A stretch of 28,086 bases of DNA from an uncultured Bacilli bacterium (GCA_934087515.1 CAKOIY010000008.1:1-28086), one strand, 5' to 3'. Counted from the stretch's first letter, positions 8,421 to 17,026 are shown. The notes: a model not told the origin generated them from the sequence alone. Program-made: numbers and translations.

Positions 8421-9602
8421 CTACTTAAATATTTTTGCCCATTTCATATAAAAATATTTTTTATAATTGGCTGTCTTTAGTCTGTTTGATACTCTATTAA
8501 ACTTTCTAACAACTTTATTTTTAGCTTTAACTTTAGGAATGGTATCTAATTCTTTTATATAATTATCTTTGATTAATTCATCGAATGGTACTACTTTTTC
8601 GATGTTTGCTTTTTCTATATATAGATTACTGATTGAAAACTGATTACGGTATTTTTTTAGTTCTTTTTTATTACTATTAATTTTATATAATTTACGAGCA
8701 CTTATTTTCCATAATTTATTATAATTTGTGCTAATATCTTTAAAATATAGGCTTTTGTTTTTAGAATCTATTGTTCCTGCTTCACGATTTATTTTTATTG
8801 GTAAATTTTTAAATTTATAGTCTGTTTTGGTGAATTCTAAGCTAATAAGCATACCTTCATCTGTACCATATTGGGCTCTTTGGAAATTTGTATCAAAAAC
8901 AAAATTTCCTAAAGAATAGAAAATCATTTTATTCTTTACTTTTTCATAGCCTTGAACTGTATGAGGATGATGTGCTACTACTACATCTACTCCCCATTTT
9001 AAAAATTTCTTGTATAGCTTTCTTGTATAAGGCATAGGAACGTTAACAAATTCTTCGCCACCATGGTATACCATAACAATCCAATCTACTTTTGAACGTA
9101 ATTCTTTGATTTTTTGTTTTACTATTTCAAAATGTTTATTGTGAGCTGGTCCTGGTTTGTCTTTACTTGCTACATAATAATCTTTATATTGAACAGAAAA
9201 TATCCCAACTTTAACATCATCACCTAAAATAAGATATTTAGTTGCTTCGTCTTCATTTTTTCCTGCACCTATAAAAGGAAGATTGGCTTTTTCTACATAT
9301 TTTAATGTATCCAGTAAACCTTTTGGTCCAAAATCCATCATGTGATTATTAGCTAAACTTAAAATTGGCTTTTTGATTTCTTTTTTTATAAATTCTAATG
9401 CTCCAAGATTACTTTTATGAGTTAAAGCTGCTTTTTTAGTTAGATTACTTTCGGTAACTGGCGATTCAAAATTAAGCACATTATAATCATTGTTTTTGAA
9501 AAATTCATATATTTTTTTATCTATTTTTTCTGGAGTTTTGTAAAGATTTTTTGTATATTCACTGAATGCAATATCTCCTGTAAAACCTATACTTAATTTC
9601 AT
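8421..9602 (-). CDS. CapA family protein (poly-gamma-glutamate/capsule synthesis type)
   Basis: A 393-residue protein with a calcineurin-like metallophosphoesterase fold of the CapA family. Visible are 'IGFTGDIAF' (metal-binding aspartate), 'NFESPVT', 'SLANNHMMDFG' (N-H motif), 'VYHGGEEF', 'VVAHHPHTVQGYE' and 'FYSLGNFVFD', the full set of CapA landmarks. Unlike many CapA proteins it has no clear signal peptide or anchor, so it may act in the cytoplasm. Its C-terminal 100 residues are basic and match nothing I recognise. Its ATG overlaps the stop of the preceding ATP-grasp gene (ATGA at 9599-9602). CapA supports export or attachment of poly-gamma-glutamate; without CapB/CapC here the role is probably with the ATP-grasp ligases and the glycopolymer. 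Confidence 0.9.
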   Translation of the reverse strand: MKLSIGFTGDIAFSEYTKNLYKTPEKIDKKIYEFFKNNDYNVLNFESPVTESNLTKKAALTHKSNLGALEFIKKEIKKPILSLANNHMMDFGPKGLLDTLKYVEKANLPFIGAGKNEDEATKYLILGDDVKVGIFSVQYKDYYVASKDKPGPAHNKHFEIVKQKIKELRSKVDWIVMVYHGGEEFVNVPMPYTRKLYKKFLKWGVDVVVAHHPHTVQGYEKVKNKMIFYSLGNFVFDTNFQRAQYGTDEGMLISLEFTKTDYKFKNLPIKINREAGTIDSKNKSLYFKDISTNYNKLWKISARKLYKINSNKKELKKYRNQFSISNLYIEKANIEKVVPFDELIKDNYIKELDTIPKVKAKNKVVRKFNRVSNRLKTANYKKYFYMKWAKIFK

Positions 9603-10717
9603 AGTTCTTCACCCTCCATATATTTTATTTGTTCTTCTAATTCTTTCCCTACTAAAGTATACATTTTATCATAATATGGTTTATATCCTTTTTTTGTAAC
9701 AGTTTGTACAGTTACACACTGAGGTCTAGCATTTCCTTCTACTAATACCCATCCTTTTTTTGTAAGTGCTAGATCCCAACCTACACAATGCATTGCAGAT
9801 ATTTCTGATGATAAATTTTTTACTACTTCTAATAGTTCGTCCCACTTAGGAATTTGATAGCCTTTAAATTCTATTTTAGAATCTGGATGACATTTTTCTT
9901 TATCACCTTTCCAGTCAATACCATCACTAATTATTTTTCCAGTTTTAATGTCAATTAACGCACCATAACCTGCAGAACCCATATTGTCTACTTTACTATC
10001 ACCTTGACCAGTTCTCATAAATGCCCATAGTACTGATACTTCGTTTTTGTAGTAAAATGTAACTACTCTTACTGTGTTAACTGATTCTTTATGGAAACAC
10101 CCTAAGCCATCATCTTGTTCAATTAGCTCTTCTGCAACGAATGGAGCTTTTTCTAAAGAATATTCAAATAATGCATTATCTGATTTAAATTTTGAGACTT
10201 CTATTATTTCAATTCCATCACCACTATGACCTGCAAATGGTTTTAAAATAAAGTTCTTCTTGTTTTCGATAAATTTTTTAAATTCTTCGTAATCGTTATT
10301 ATCTTTTATACAAACTAAATCTCTCTTATAATAATCTTTAAATACTTGATATGAAAGATTTTTTTTGTCCAGTACTTTTCTATAGCTCATTTTATTTATA
10401 ACTGAATAATATCTATTTGTTAGTTGTCTAGTCATAAATTCTTCTCTTTCATTAACTGAGGCTTTTTCAAAATTATATAAATAGTATTCACTTGATCTTA
10501 AATAGTAAATATATCTAAATACGATTAATTTTCTGAATTTATTTTTATAGGCCATGTAACTAAGTTTTTTTGGTTCGTACATATCTATAGCTTCAATGGC
10601 TTCCTTTTTAAATACTTTATATTTTCCAACTATTACAAAACCAATTTTTAAAAACACATACATAATTTTGTAAGAATTAGGATTTTTTATATATATTTTT
10701 TTTAGTTTTTCTCTCAT
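9599..10717 (-). CDS. Sugar-transfer-associated ATP-grasp protein
   Basis: A 372-residue ATP-grasp ligase. The start is the ATG at 10717, preceded 9 bases upstream by AAGGGA; an in-frame GTG 18 bases further upstream has no ribosome-binding site. Landmarks are 'FILKPFAGHSGDGIEII' (nucleotide-binding lysine and flexible glycine loop), 'SVNTVRVVTF', 'DNMGSAGYG', 'CHPDS', 'GYQIPKWDE' and 'GWDLALTKKGWVLVEGNARPQ' with the metal-binding E and N. The domain is closely similar to the N-terminal half of the protein at 10974-13568 (shared 'SVNT-R', 'GYQIP-WD', 'GWDLA'), so the two are recent paralogues. It opens the operon ATP-grasp / capA-like / ATP-grasp and overlaps the CapA-like gene by four bases. 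Confidence 0.86.
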   Translation of the reverse strand: MREKLKKIYIKNPNSYKIMYVFLKIGFVIVGKYKVFKKEAIEAIDMYEPKKLSYMAYKNKFRKLIVFRYIYYLRSSEYYLYNFEKASVNEREEFMTRQLTNRYYSVINKMSYRKVLDKKNLSYQVFKDYYKRDLVCIKDNNDYEEFKKFIENKKNFILKPFAGHSGDGIEIIEVSKFKSDNALFEYSLEKAPFVAEELIEQDDGLGCFHKESVNTVRVVTFYYKNEVSVLWAFMRTGQGDSKVDNMGSAGYGALIDIKTGKIISDGIDWKGDKEKCHPDSKIEFKGYQIPKWDELLEVVKNLSSEISAMHCVGWDLALTKKGWVLVEGNARPQCVTVQTVTKKGYKPYYDKMYTLVGKELEEQIKYMEGEEL

Positions 10718-10734
10718 TTCTCTTCTTCCCTTCA

Positions 10735-10777
10735 CTAAAGTTTTTAAAACTTTAAGAAAATAACTACTTCTAGTTAT
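10735..10777 (-). promoter_or_regulatory. Two adjacent leader hairpins before the ATP-grasp gene
   Basis: Between the promoter and the ATG at 10717 the transcript would hold two consecutive stems: AUAACUA-GAAG-UAGUUAU (10760-10777, 7 bp with a tetraloop) and a near-palindrome pairing UAAAGUUUU with AAAACUUUA (10736-10754). The second sits just before the ribosome-binding site. A role in mRNA stability or translation control is possible; no known riboswitch is recognised. Confidence 0.5.
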
Positions 10778-10790
10778 CTCTTATGTAAAA

Positions 10791-10799
10791 ATTATATCA
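10791..10799 (-). promoter_or_regulatory. Extended -10 promoter of the ATP-grasp/capA-like operon
   Basis: On the minus strand TGATATAAT matches the extended -10 form TGNTATAAT. The -35 region (TTTTAT around 10814-10819) is weak. Together with the terminator at 10945-10975 it marks a transcription boundary. The remaining stretch 10800-10944 is AT-rich with no gene visible. Confidence 0.6.
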
Positions 10800-10944
10800 T
10801 ATTTTTTTGTAAAATAAAAGAATTATGCTGACTATTGACATATATGAATAAATTATTATTTAAAAGTCTATTTTAATAAAATAACAGAATTTAGTCTAAA
10901 AAAATTGCACTACTAAATATATATTTGAATTATTTGTTTTTTTA

Positions 10945-10975
10945 ATGAAAAAACTTGACTATGTAAGCCAAGTTT
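10945..10975 (-). terminator. Intrinsic terminator of the ATP-grasp/GT2 gene
   Basis: On the minus strand AAACTTG (10969-10975) and CAAGTTT (10951-10957) form a 7-bp stem with an 11-base loop, followed by TTT and an AT-rich tail. It overlaps the stop codon region of the gene ending at 10974. Confidence 0.65.
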
Positions 10976-13568
10976 ACTTATGACTAAATTTATAGGTTAA
11001 TAACCTAGGTAATGTCATCTTTTTAATTGTTAATTTTTGTTTGTTTAATTTAAAGACCATATATTTATTAATTTTTACATAATTATTATTAATGTTTTTT
11101 AATAAATCATCGTTATCAATTTCGATGTTTAAAGAAATTTTATGATTATCATAGATAAAATAAGCTTCTATTTCATTAATATCACTAATGTTATTGATTG
11201 TTAAATTAAATGTTTTAATCTCTGTGATTATTTCATCTTTATATGATAATTTGTTAAATTTATTTGTTTCATCGAATTTTAATATATGTTTTTTATCGTT
11301 TATTTTTATGGTAACATTATCAGTATTTAGATATGAAGGAAATTTATATAATCCTCTTAGAACGAGTTTATTATTTATTATATTAATTGAAGAAATATAT
11401 AATTTTTTGCTACCATTTAATTTTCCTATACTTATATTATTGTAGATGATGTTTTTATCTTCTGATATAGTAGTATTTTTATCATTTTTATATTTTTGTT
11501 TAAATATATAATATCTAATATTCATATTAATGTTTCTTGTTTTTATTATTACTTCATCGTCTATATCTTTTAATAGCTTTTCAATAGTATTTATATATTT
11601 TTTCTTTATTTTTTCTTCTAATATATCAGGTAATTGATTAGATACTCTATATTTTAATCCATTTATAACTACATATTGTATATAAGGAATAACCATATTA
11701 TATTTTTCTTTTGATAATTTTATTAAATAGTCATAGTAATACTCTATAGTGTTTGTAAATTTAGTAATATCAATGTTGGAGTTTTGAGTTAGTGAGGTAT
11801 TATCATTTCTTTTTCTTAAATAGAAGATAGCATCTTTTACTAAACCATATTTTTCACTTTCTAATAGTATTTCTGTTATGAATTTAGCGTCTTCGCCATA
11901 GTTTAATCTAGTATCAAATTCACGATCTTTTAAACATCTTGTTTTAAAGAATGTTGAGGAAACACTAAGTACAATATAATCAGGGTTTTTGTCTATATTT
12001 ACTATATAAGACTTTGCTTCTTTAAATTTGTAGTCTTGATTTGGATACCCAGATTTGCCTTCAAAGAATTTTTGTCTACATGTTACAAGATCAATTTTAG
12101 AATTTCTCTCTTCGAAGAAATTTTGAACTTTAGAAAATGCGTCTAATGACCATTTATCATCAGAGTCTAAAAAGTTTACATATTTACCTGTTATGTGTTT
12201 CATTCCTGTATTTCTAGCACTTGATACTCCACTATTTTTTTGTTTTATATATTTAATATTATTAGGAAACATTTTTTCATATTTTTTGCATATTTCTTCA
12301 CTGCTGTCTGTAGAGCCATCATTTACAAGTATCAGTTCAATATTATTTTCAAAACCTATGGTTTGAGAAATTACTGAATTAATTGTTTCTTCTAAATATT
12401 TTTCAGCATTATATATAGGAATAATAACTGAAAATGTAAACTCTTTTTCGTTATTTAGTAGCTTATTTTTTCTTTCTTTATAATGAATCATTTTTTCAAA
12501 TGGGACTTTTTTACCAATTTGATCAGCTATTTGTTGTCCGATAAATTGGGTATGTCCATTTCCTTCGATCAACACCCAACCATTATTAGTATAGGCTAAA
12601 TCCCAGCCTATTAATCTAGCATCATCAATACGTTTTTGAGCTTCTTTTGCTAAGTTAAGTGCATCATCCCAATCTGGAATTTGATAACCTTTTATTTCTA
12701 TACATGTATCTGGGTGATATTTATAGAAATGACGTTTTTCTGAAACACCATCTGTGATAATTTTTCCTGTTTTTTCATCAATTAAACAAATTAGTCCTCC
12801 GGCTCCCCCATTATCTACAATTGAAGACCCTACTCCTACTCTAAGAAATGGATATTTAATTTTTATTTCTCCATCTAGATCTTTAAATGTAATTATTCTA
12901 ATTGTATTAACTGACTCTGGATGAAATACTGCTGTTTCTTCTGCTTGTACTACTAATTCTTCTAGAACTGTACTGTCACTTTCGTTTAAGAATTTGCTAA
13001 ATAATTCTTTTTTGTTTTTATCAGCAGAGTTAATGATTTCAATGCTTTTTCCACAAGATAAGTTATTACTTTTTTTAATAAATTTAGGGTGTTTAGTGAT
13101 GAATTCTTCAAATTTTTTATAATCAGCATCACCAGTAATTTCAATGATATCTCTTTTGTATAAGTCTTTAAATATTTGATATGTTTTATATTTGTCTCTA
13201 AATAGTTTAATAGCATCATCTGTGTTATACATATGAACGTAGTCCCTTTTTTGAACACCAGTTATAAAAGTTTTTCTAATAGCATCATTTTTGTGATAAA
13301 AATCAAACATAAAATATTCATTATAGTCACATTTATAAAATCTTTTTGAAAAAACTAGATCTCTGGAAATTCTTTGGTATTTTTTACTTTTTACTTTTAT
13401 ACCAGGATAATAAGTTCTTATTACTTTTTTTATTCTTGATTTTTCTTTTTTATCTAAGTTCTTATAAATATCTCTACCATATAGATATCTACTTCTTTTT
13501 GTTTTTTCTGGACATTCTTTATATATTTTTTTATATTTTTTATTAATTAATCTTATTATTTTCCCCAT
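10974..13568 (-). CDS. ATP-grasp / GT2 glycosyltransferase fusion protein
   Basis: An 864-residue two-enzyme protein. Residues 1-365 are a sugar-transfer-associated ATP-grasp domain: 'KFIKKSNNLSCGKSIEII' (about 163-179), 'SVNTIRIITF' (219-228), 'VDNGGAGG' (251-258), 'GYQIPDWDD' and 'GWDLAYTNNGWVLIEGNG' (321-338). Residues from 377 on are a family 2 glycosyltransferase with 'FSVIIPIYN', 'VNDGSTD' (415-421) and DSDD (468-471), then a helical and beta-rich accessory region to the C-terminus. The fusion directly links an amide/ester-forming activity to sugar transfer. The GT2 half and its accessory region align along their length with the protein at 1205-3847. The ATP-grasp half is closest to the protein at 9599-10717. 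An AGGTG lies before the ATG and the gene follows the MurF-like gene by 29 bases. Confidence 0.9.
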   Translation of the reverse strand: MGKIIRLINKKYKKIYKECPEKTKRSRYLYGRDIYKNLDKKEKSRIKKVIRTYYPGIKVKSKKYQRISRDLVFSKRFYKCDYNEYFMFDFYHKNDAIRKTFITGVQKRDYVHMYNTDDAIKLFRDKYKTYQIFKDLYKRDIIEITGDADYKKFEEFITKHPKFIKKSNNLSCGKSIEIINSADKNKKELFSKFLNESDSTVLEELVVQAEETAVFHPESVNTIRIITFKDLDGEIKIKYPFLRVGVGSSIVDNGGAGGLICLIDEKTGKIITDGVSEKRHFYKYHPDTCIEIKGYQIPDWDDALNLAKEAQKRIDDARLIGWDLAYTNNGWVLIEGNGHTQFIGQQIADQIGKKVPFEKMIHYKERKNKLLNNEKEFTFSVIIPIYNAEKYLEETINSVISQTIGFENNIELILVNDGSTDSSEEICKKYEKMFPNNIKYIKQKNSGVSSARNTGMKHITGKYVNFLDSDDKWSLDAFSKVQNFFEERNSKIDLVTCRQKFFEGKSGYPNQDYKFKEAKSYIVNIDKNPDYIVLSVSSTFFKTRCLKDREFDTRLNYGEDAKFITEILLESEKYGLVKDAIFYLRKRNDNTSLTQNSNIDITKFTNTIEYYYDYLIKLSKEKYNMVIPYIQYVVINGLKYRVSNQLPDILEEKIKKKYINTIEKLLKDIDDEVIIKTRNINMNIRYYIFKQKYKNDKNTTISEDKNIIYNNISIGKLNGSKKLYISSINIINNKLVLRGLYKFPSYLNTDNVTIKINDKKHILKFDETNKFNKLSYKDEIITEIKTFNLTINNISDINEIEAYFIYDNHKISLNIEIDNDDLLKNINNNYVKINKYMVFKLNKQKLTIKKMTLPRLLTYKFSHK

Positions 13569-13597
13569 ATTATCACCTCAAATATTAGTATTACCTA

Positions 13598-15595
13598 TTA
13601 ATAATACTTTATTTCTAAGTTATGAGTTTTTGCATAATTTTCTGCATAACTATTCTTTTTACATTCTATTGTGAGATTATTAGTTCCTTTGAAAGCTTCA
13701 TCATCTATTATTCTTACAGAATTTGGAATTTTTATTTTTTTTAAAGAACTACATTTATAAAATGCCCTTTTTTCTATTGATAAAAATTCTTCTGGTAAAA
13801 TTACTTCTTTTAAGTTTTTACAAGTATTAAAAGCATATGCTCCGATAGCTTTTAAATTATCATTTATTATTATTTTTTCTAAGCTACTGTTTTTGAAACA
13901 ATTTAGTTTTAATCGCACCATACTTTTATTTAATTCCACTTCTTTTAGATTTTTGTAATCGAGAAATGCTTCTTTTTCTATTTTTTCTACCGGAAGATTG
14001 TTTATTTTATCTGGTATAATAATTTTTTTATTGTTGCCTTTATATTTGGACATTGTTACGTGACTTTTAAATACTTCATAAACGAAATTATCTTTTTCGA
14101 TTGTTTTGTATTCGCGATTATTTAATTCCATTCTTTCTCCAACTTCTGTACCAAATATTGAATCAATGACACCAGCAAAGTTCATACCGTGTGAAGCTTT
14201 GAATAAAATAATATCGTCTTCTTTTAATAATTTTTTAATTGTAGTTATTAGCTCTTCACGCGTTCTTGTATAATGACCATTATTTTTATGTTTTTTATAT
14301 TCTTCATAAGAATAATGGGTTTTTTCGCCATTAAATACTACTGCTTTAAAGTTGTATTTTGTAAGTAATTTTCCTATTTTTGTATGTATTTCTTTCGATA
14401 AATCGCCAAGTTCAAAAACGTCTCCTATAACTGCTATTTTTTCTCCTTTGTTATTAGCTTTAATGATATTAAATGTTTCTAAAATACTGCTTAAAGCATC
14501 ATATGAAGAATTGTAACAATCTGCTAGTACTTTATATTTTCCTAAATCTATTAGATTTTGTCTAGTACCACTTGTTTTATAATTACTTAGCCCTTTAATT
14601 ATATTACTAGGTTTAATATCTAATTTTTTACCAATTAAATATGCAACAAGCGCATTTAAAACATGGTGTTCTCCAATAACTTTTAAACTCACATGATGTT
14701 CTTCATTATCTATATTATCTACAATAATGAAAGATGTTCCATTACTTGTTATTTTTATTTTTTTTGCATATACATCTGCATTTTTATTTTTTAGTGAATA
14801 AGAAAGCTTTGTTTGCGTTGAAATAAATTCATGTTTGTTTAGTATTTCATCATCATAATTAATAATTGCTAAGCCATCTTTTTTTCCATAATCAGATAAT
14901 GTAAATTTTTCTTTTGCAATATTCTCTCTGGAACCATACCATTCTATATGAGAATCTTTTATATTAGTATACACAACTATATCAGAATTTAGAATTACGG
15001 CTGATCTTTTAACAATATCATAGGCTTTAGAACCTGCGCCAACTTCTTGAAGAAGAACTTTAGTTGTACTATTTAATTTTTTGATATTAAGTGCAGCTTT
15101 ATAAGATGAATTGCTATTTCCCACAGAAGCAATCATTGAACTTCTCTTATATTTCTGTTTCAAAACACACTCAATCATTTCTTTAGTAGAAGTTTTTCCT
15201 ACTGATCCTGTTACAGATATTACTTTTGCTTTGGAAACTTTACGTATATACTTAAAAAGTTGTAAACCTAGTTCTACTACATTATCACAAATAATATTAT
15301 TACATCCTTCAATAGGTTTAGGAGTAACAACAAATAAAGCGTTTTGTCTAATTTTTTCTTTTATTTCATCAGTCAACATAGGATACCAAAATACATAGTA
15401 TAAACAATTGGGCTTAATATCGGTCCAAGAGATTACAGGTTCGCTGATTTTTTTCTTTCTTAACTTTTTTATTTCTTTTGAAGTGGGCATTTGTAAATCA
15501 GTAATTCTACATACTTTATCTAAATTAAGTGTTATTTTCTTTTCATATATAAAAGCTTTTGCTTTCTTTAAGACTTTTTTTAGCTTTCTTTTCAT
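13598..15595 (-). CDS. MurF-like Mur ligase with C-terminal BspA-type leucine-rich repeats
   Basis: A 665-residue protein; the ATG at 15595 is chosen because AAAGGTGAG lies just before it, and the upstream GTG falls inside that site. Positions below count from that ATG. A short MurF-type N-domain precedes the P-loop 'TGSVGKTS' (130-137). Next come 'SVGNSN', 'EVGAG', 'SHIEWYGS', 'GEHHVLNALVA' (308-318), 'DCYNSSYDAL' (359-368) and 'VIGDVFELGD' (389-398), all with counterparts in MurF. 'KASHGM' (466-471) replaces the usual SRxM, so the C-domain arginine is histidine. From about 502 to the end the protein has LRR_5 repeats ('KIEKEAFLDYKNLKEVEL', 'AIGAYAFNTCKNLKEVIL', 'SIEKRAFYKCSSLKKIKIP'), normally found in surface proteins. 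It probably forms an amide bond to a UDP-activated or polymer-linked substrate. It lies 11 bases after xseB. Confidence 0.87.
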   Translation of the reverse strand: MKRKLKKVLKKAKAFIYEKKITLNLDKVCRITDLQMPTSKEIKKLRKKKISEPVISWTDIKPNCLYYVFWYPMLTDEIKEKIRQNALFVVTPKPIEGCNNIICDNVVELGLQLFKYIRKVSKAKVISVTGSVGKTSTKEMIECVLKQKYKRSSMIASVGNSNSSYKAALNIKKLNSTTKVLLQEVGAGSKAYDIVKRSAVILNSDIVVYTNIKDSHIEWYGSRENIAKEKFTLSDYGKKDGLAIINYDDEILNKHEFISTQTKLSYSLKNKNADVYAKKIKITSNGTSFIIVDNIDNEEHHVSLKVIGEHHVLNALVAYLIGKKLDIKPSNIIKGLSNYKTSGTRQNLIDLGKYKVLADCYNSSYDALSSILETFNIIKANNKGEKIAVIGDVFELGDLSKEIHTKIGKLLTKYNFKAVVFNGEKTHYSYEEYKKHKNNGHYTRTREELITTIKKLLKEDDIILFKASHGMNFAGVIDSIFGTEVGERMELNNREYKTIEKDNFVYEVFKSHVTMSKYKGNNKKIIIPDKINNLPVEKIEKEAFLDYKNLKEVELNKSMVRLKLNCFKNSSLEKIIINDNLKAIGAYAFNTCKNLKEVILPEEFLSIEKRAFYKCSSLKKIKIPNSVRIIDDEAFKGTNNLTIECKKNSYAENYAKTHNLEIKYY

Positions 15596-15606
15596 AATTC
15601 TCACCT

Positions 15607-15834
15607 TTATTCACTTATCTCAAACTTTTCTAAACTTCCATCTTTACTTAAAGCTTTTGTTATAGTTTCATTAGCTTTTTCTAAGATTTTATTGCATTCA
15701 TTAGCAAGTTTCATTCCTTCGTTAAATTTTTCAATAGCCTCATCTAAGGGAATATCACCATTTTCTAGTTTTTTCACTATATTTTCTAAATTTTCTAAGT
15801 TTTCTTCAAAACTTTTTTCTTTTTTATTTTCCAT
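15607..15834 (-). CDS. xseB: Exodeoxyribonuclease VII small subunit
   Basis: A 75-residue protein with the XseB fold signature: 'SFEENLENLENIVKKLENGDIPLDEAIEKFNEGMKLA' is the helical hairpin that binds the C-terminal region of XseA. Exonuclease VII degrades single-stranded DNA in both directions. The gene overlaps the end of xseA by 11 bases, as is usual for this pair. In many Bacillota ispA and dxs follow xseB; here the MurF-like/LRR gene follows. Confidence 0.95.
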   Translation of the reverse strand: MENKKEKSFEENLENLENIVKKLENGDIPLDEAIEKFNEGMKLANECNKILEKANETITKALSKDGSLEKFEISE

Positions 15835-17026
15835 ATTCTACCTCCGTTACTTGGGAAATTACTTTTCCTGTTTCAAATTCTGTTTCTAATAGACTTCCTT
15901 TTTGTATTTCTTTTATATCCTTTATAGCTTTGTTGTTTTGTTTAGTAATAGTGTACCCTCTTTTTAATGTTCTTATAGGATTAAGGGCTTCTAGTTTATC
16001 TAGTAATGATATATATCTAGTACTTTTACTTTCAAATGTTCTATTTATATTAGCTTCTAATTTGTCTATTAGATTATCTAATTTTTGGGCTTTTATTTCG
16101 TATAAACCTTTAGGATTTTTTAAAACGTATGAGTTAAGTAAAGCGTTAAGTTTGTTTTTATTTAACTCCAGTTTGTTTGTAATACTTTTCCCTAATCTTA
16201 ATTTCATTTGATTAATATTACTTATTAGCTCTATTGTATTTGGTACAGCAAGTTCTGCTGCTGCTGTTGGAGTTGGTGCTCTTAAATCTGATACAAAGTC
16301 GCTTATTGTAAAGTCTATTTCATGTCCTACAGCACTTATGATTGGGATGTCACATTTATATATAGCATTCGCAACAATTTCTTCGTTAAAGGCCCATAAA
16401 TCTTCTATTGAGCCCCCTCCTCTACCAAGGATTATTACATCTAAATCTAAATCTTTTGCTTTTTCTAAGCTTTTTACAATATCTTCACCAGCTTTTTCTC
16501 CTTGTACTAGTGTTGGTATAAGTATTACTTCGGCAAGTTTATATCTTCTATTAATAGTTGTAATTATATCTCTAATTGCCGCTCCAGTTGAAGCTGTTAT
16601 TACTCCAATTTTTTTTGGGAATCTAGGAATTAGTTTTTTTCTTCCTTCATCAAAGTACCCTAGATCTCCTAACTTCTTTTTTAATTTTTCAAATTCAACA
16701 TAAAGATTACCAATTCCATCTTGTAACATTTCTTCTACATATATTTGATAATTACCATTCGCTTCATAGCAACTAATTCTTCCTGTTACTAAAACGTTCA
16801 TTCCATCTTCTGGTTTAAAATTTACTTTCAAGGCACTTGTCCTAAACATAACTGCAGGTATTCTTGATGTTTCATCTTTTAAAGTAAAATAAAAATGTCC
16901 TGATGTATGATTTTTAAAGTTACTAATTTCTCCCTTTAAATAAACTTTTTGTAAATTTTCGTCATTATCAAGTCTATACTTAATATAACGATTTATTCTA
17001 CTTACTGTTAAATATTTATCATTCAT
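15824..17026 (-). CDS. xseA: Exodeoxyribonuclease VII large subunit
   Basis: A 400-residue protein of normal length for XseA, the catalytic subunit of exonuclease VII. The N-terminal OB-fold is clear ('VYLKGEISNFKNHTSGHFYFTLKD', about residues 25-48). The catalytic domain holds 'GVITASTGAAIRDI', 'VDVIILGRGGGSIEDLWAFNE'-like sequence, 'ISAVGHEIDFTISDFVSDLRAPTPTAAAE', and 'LKRGYTI' near the C-terminus. Long helices with lysine and asparagine fill the C-terminal coiled-coil part. It overlaps nusB by 8 bases and xseB by 11 bases, so nusB-xseA-xseB is one tightly coupled operon. Confidence 0.96.
   Translation of the reverse strand: MNDKYLTVSRINRYIKYRLDNDENLQKVYLKGEISNFKNHTSGHFYFTLKDETSRIPAVMFRTSALKVNFKPEDGMNVLVTGRISCYEANGNYQIYVEEMLQDGIGNLYVEFEKLKKKLGDLGYFDEGRKKLIPRFPKKIGVITASTGAAIRDIITTINRRYKLAEVILIPTLVQGEKAGEDIVKSLEKAKDLDLDVIILGRGGGSIEDLWAFNEEIVANAIYKCDIPIISAVGHEIDFTISDFVSDLRAPTPTAAAELAVPNTIELISNINQMKLRLGKSITNKLELNKNKLNALLNSYVLKNPKGLYEIKAQKLDNLIDKLEANINRTFESKSTRYISLLDKLEALNPIRTLKRGYTITKQNNKAIKDIKEIQKGSLLETEFETGKVISQVTEVEYGK

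Noticed and set aside
8421..9602. A complete poly-gamma-glutamate (capBCA) operon
   Set aside because: Only a CapA-like gene is present; the neighbouring Mur ligase resembles MurF and not CapB, and no CapC-type membrane protein is found.
1205..13568. Large direct repeat at DNA level (recent segmental duplication)
   Set aside because: The two GT2 modules are clearly related as proteins but differ at many bases and by insertions, so they are diverged paralogues rather than a recent duplicated segment.
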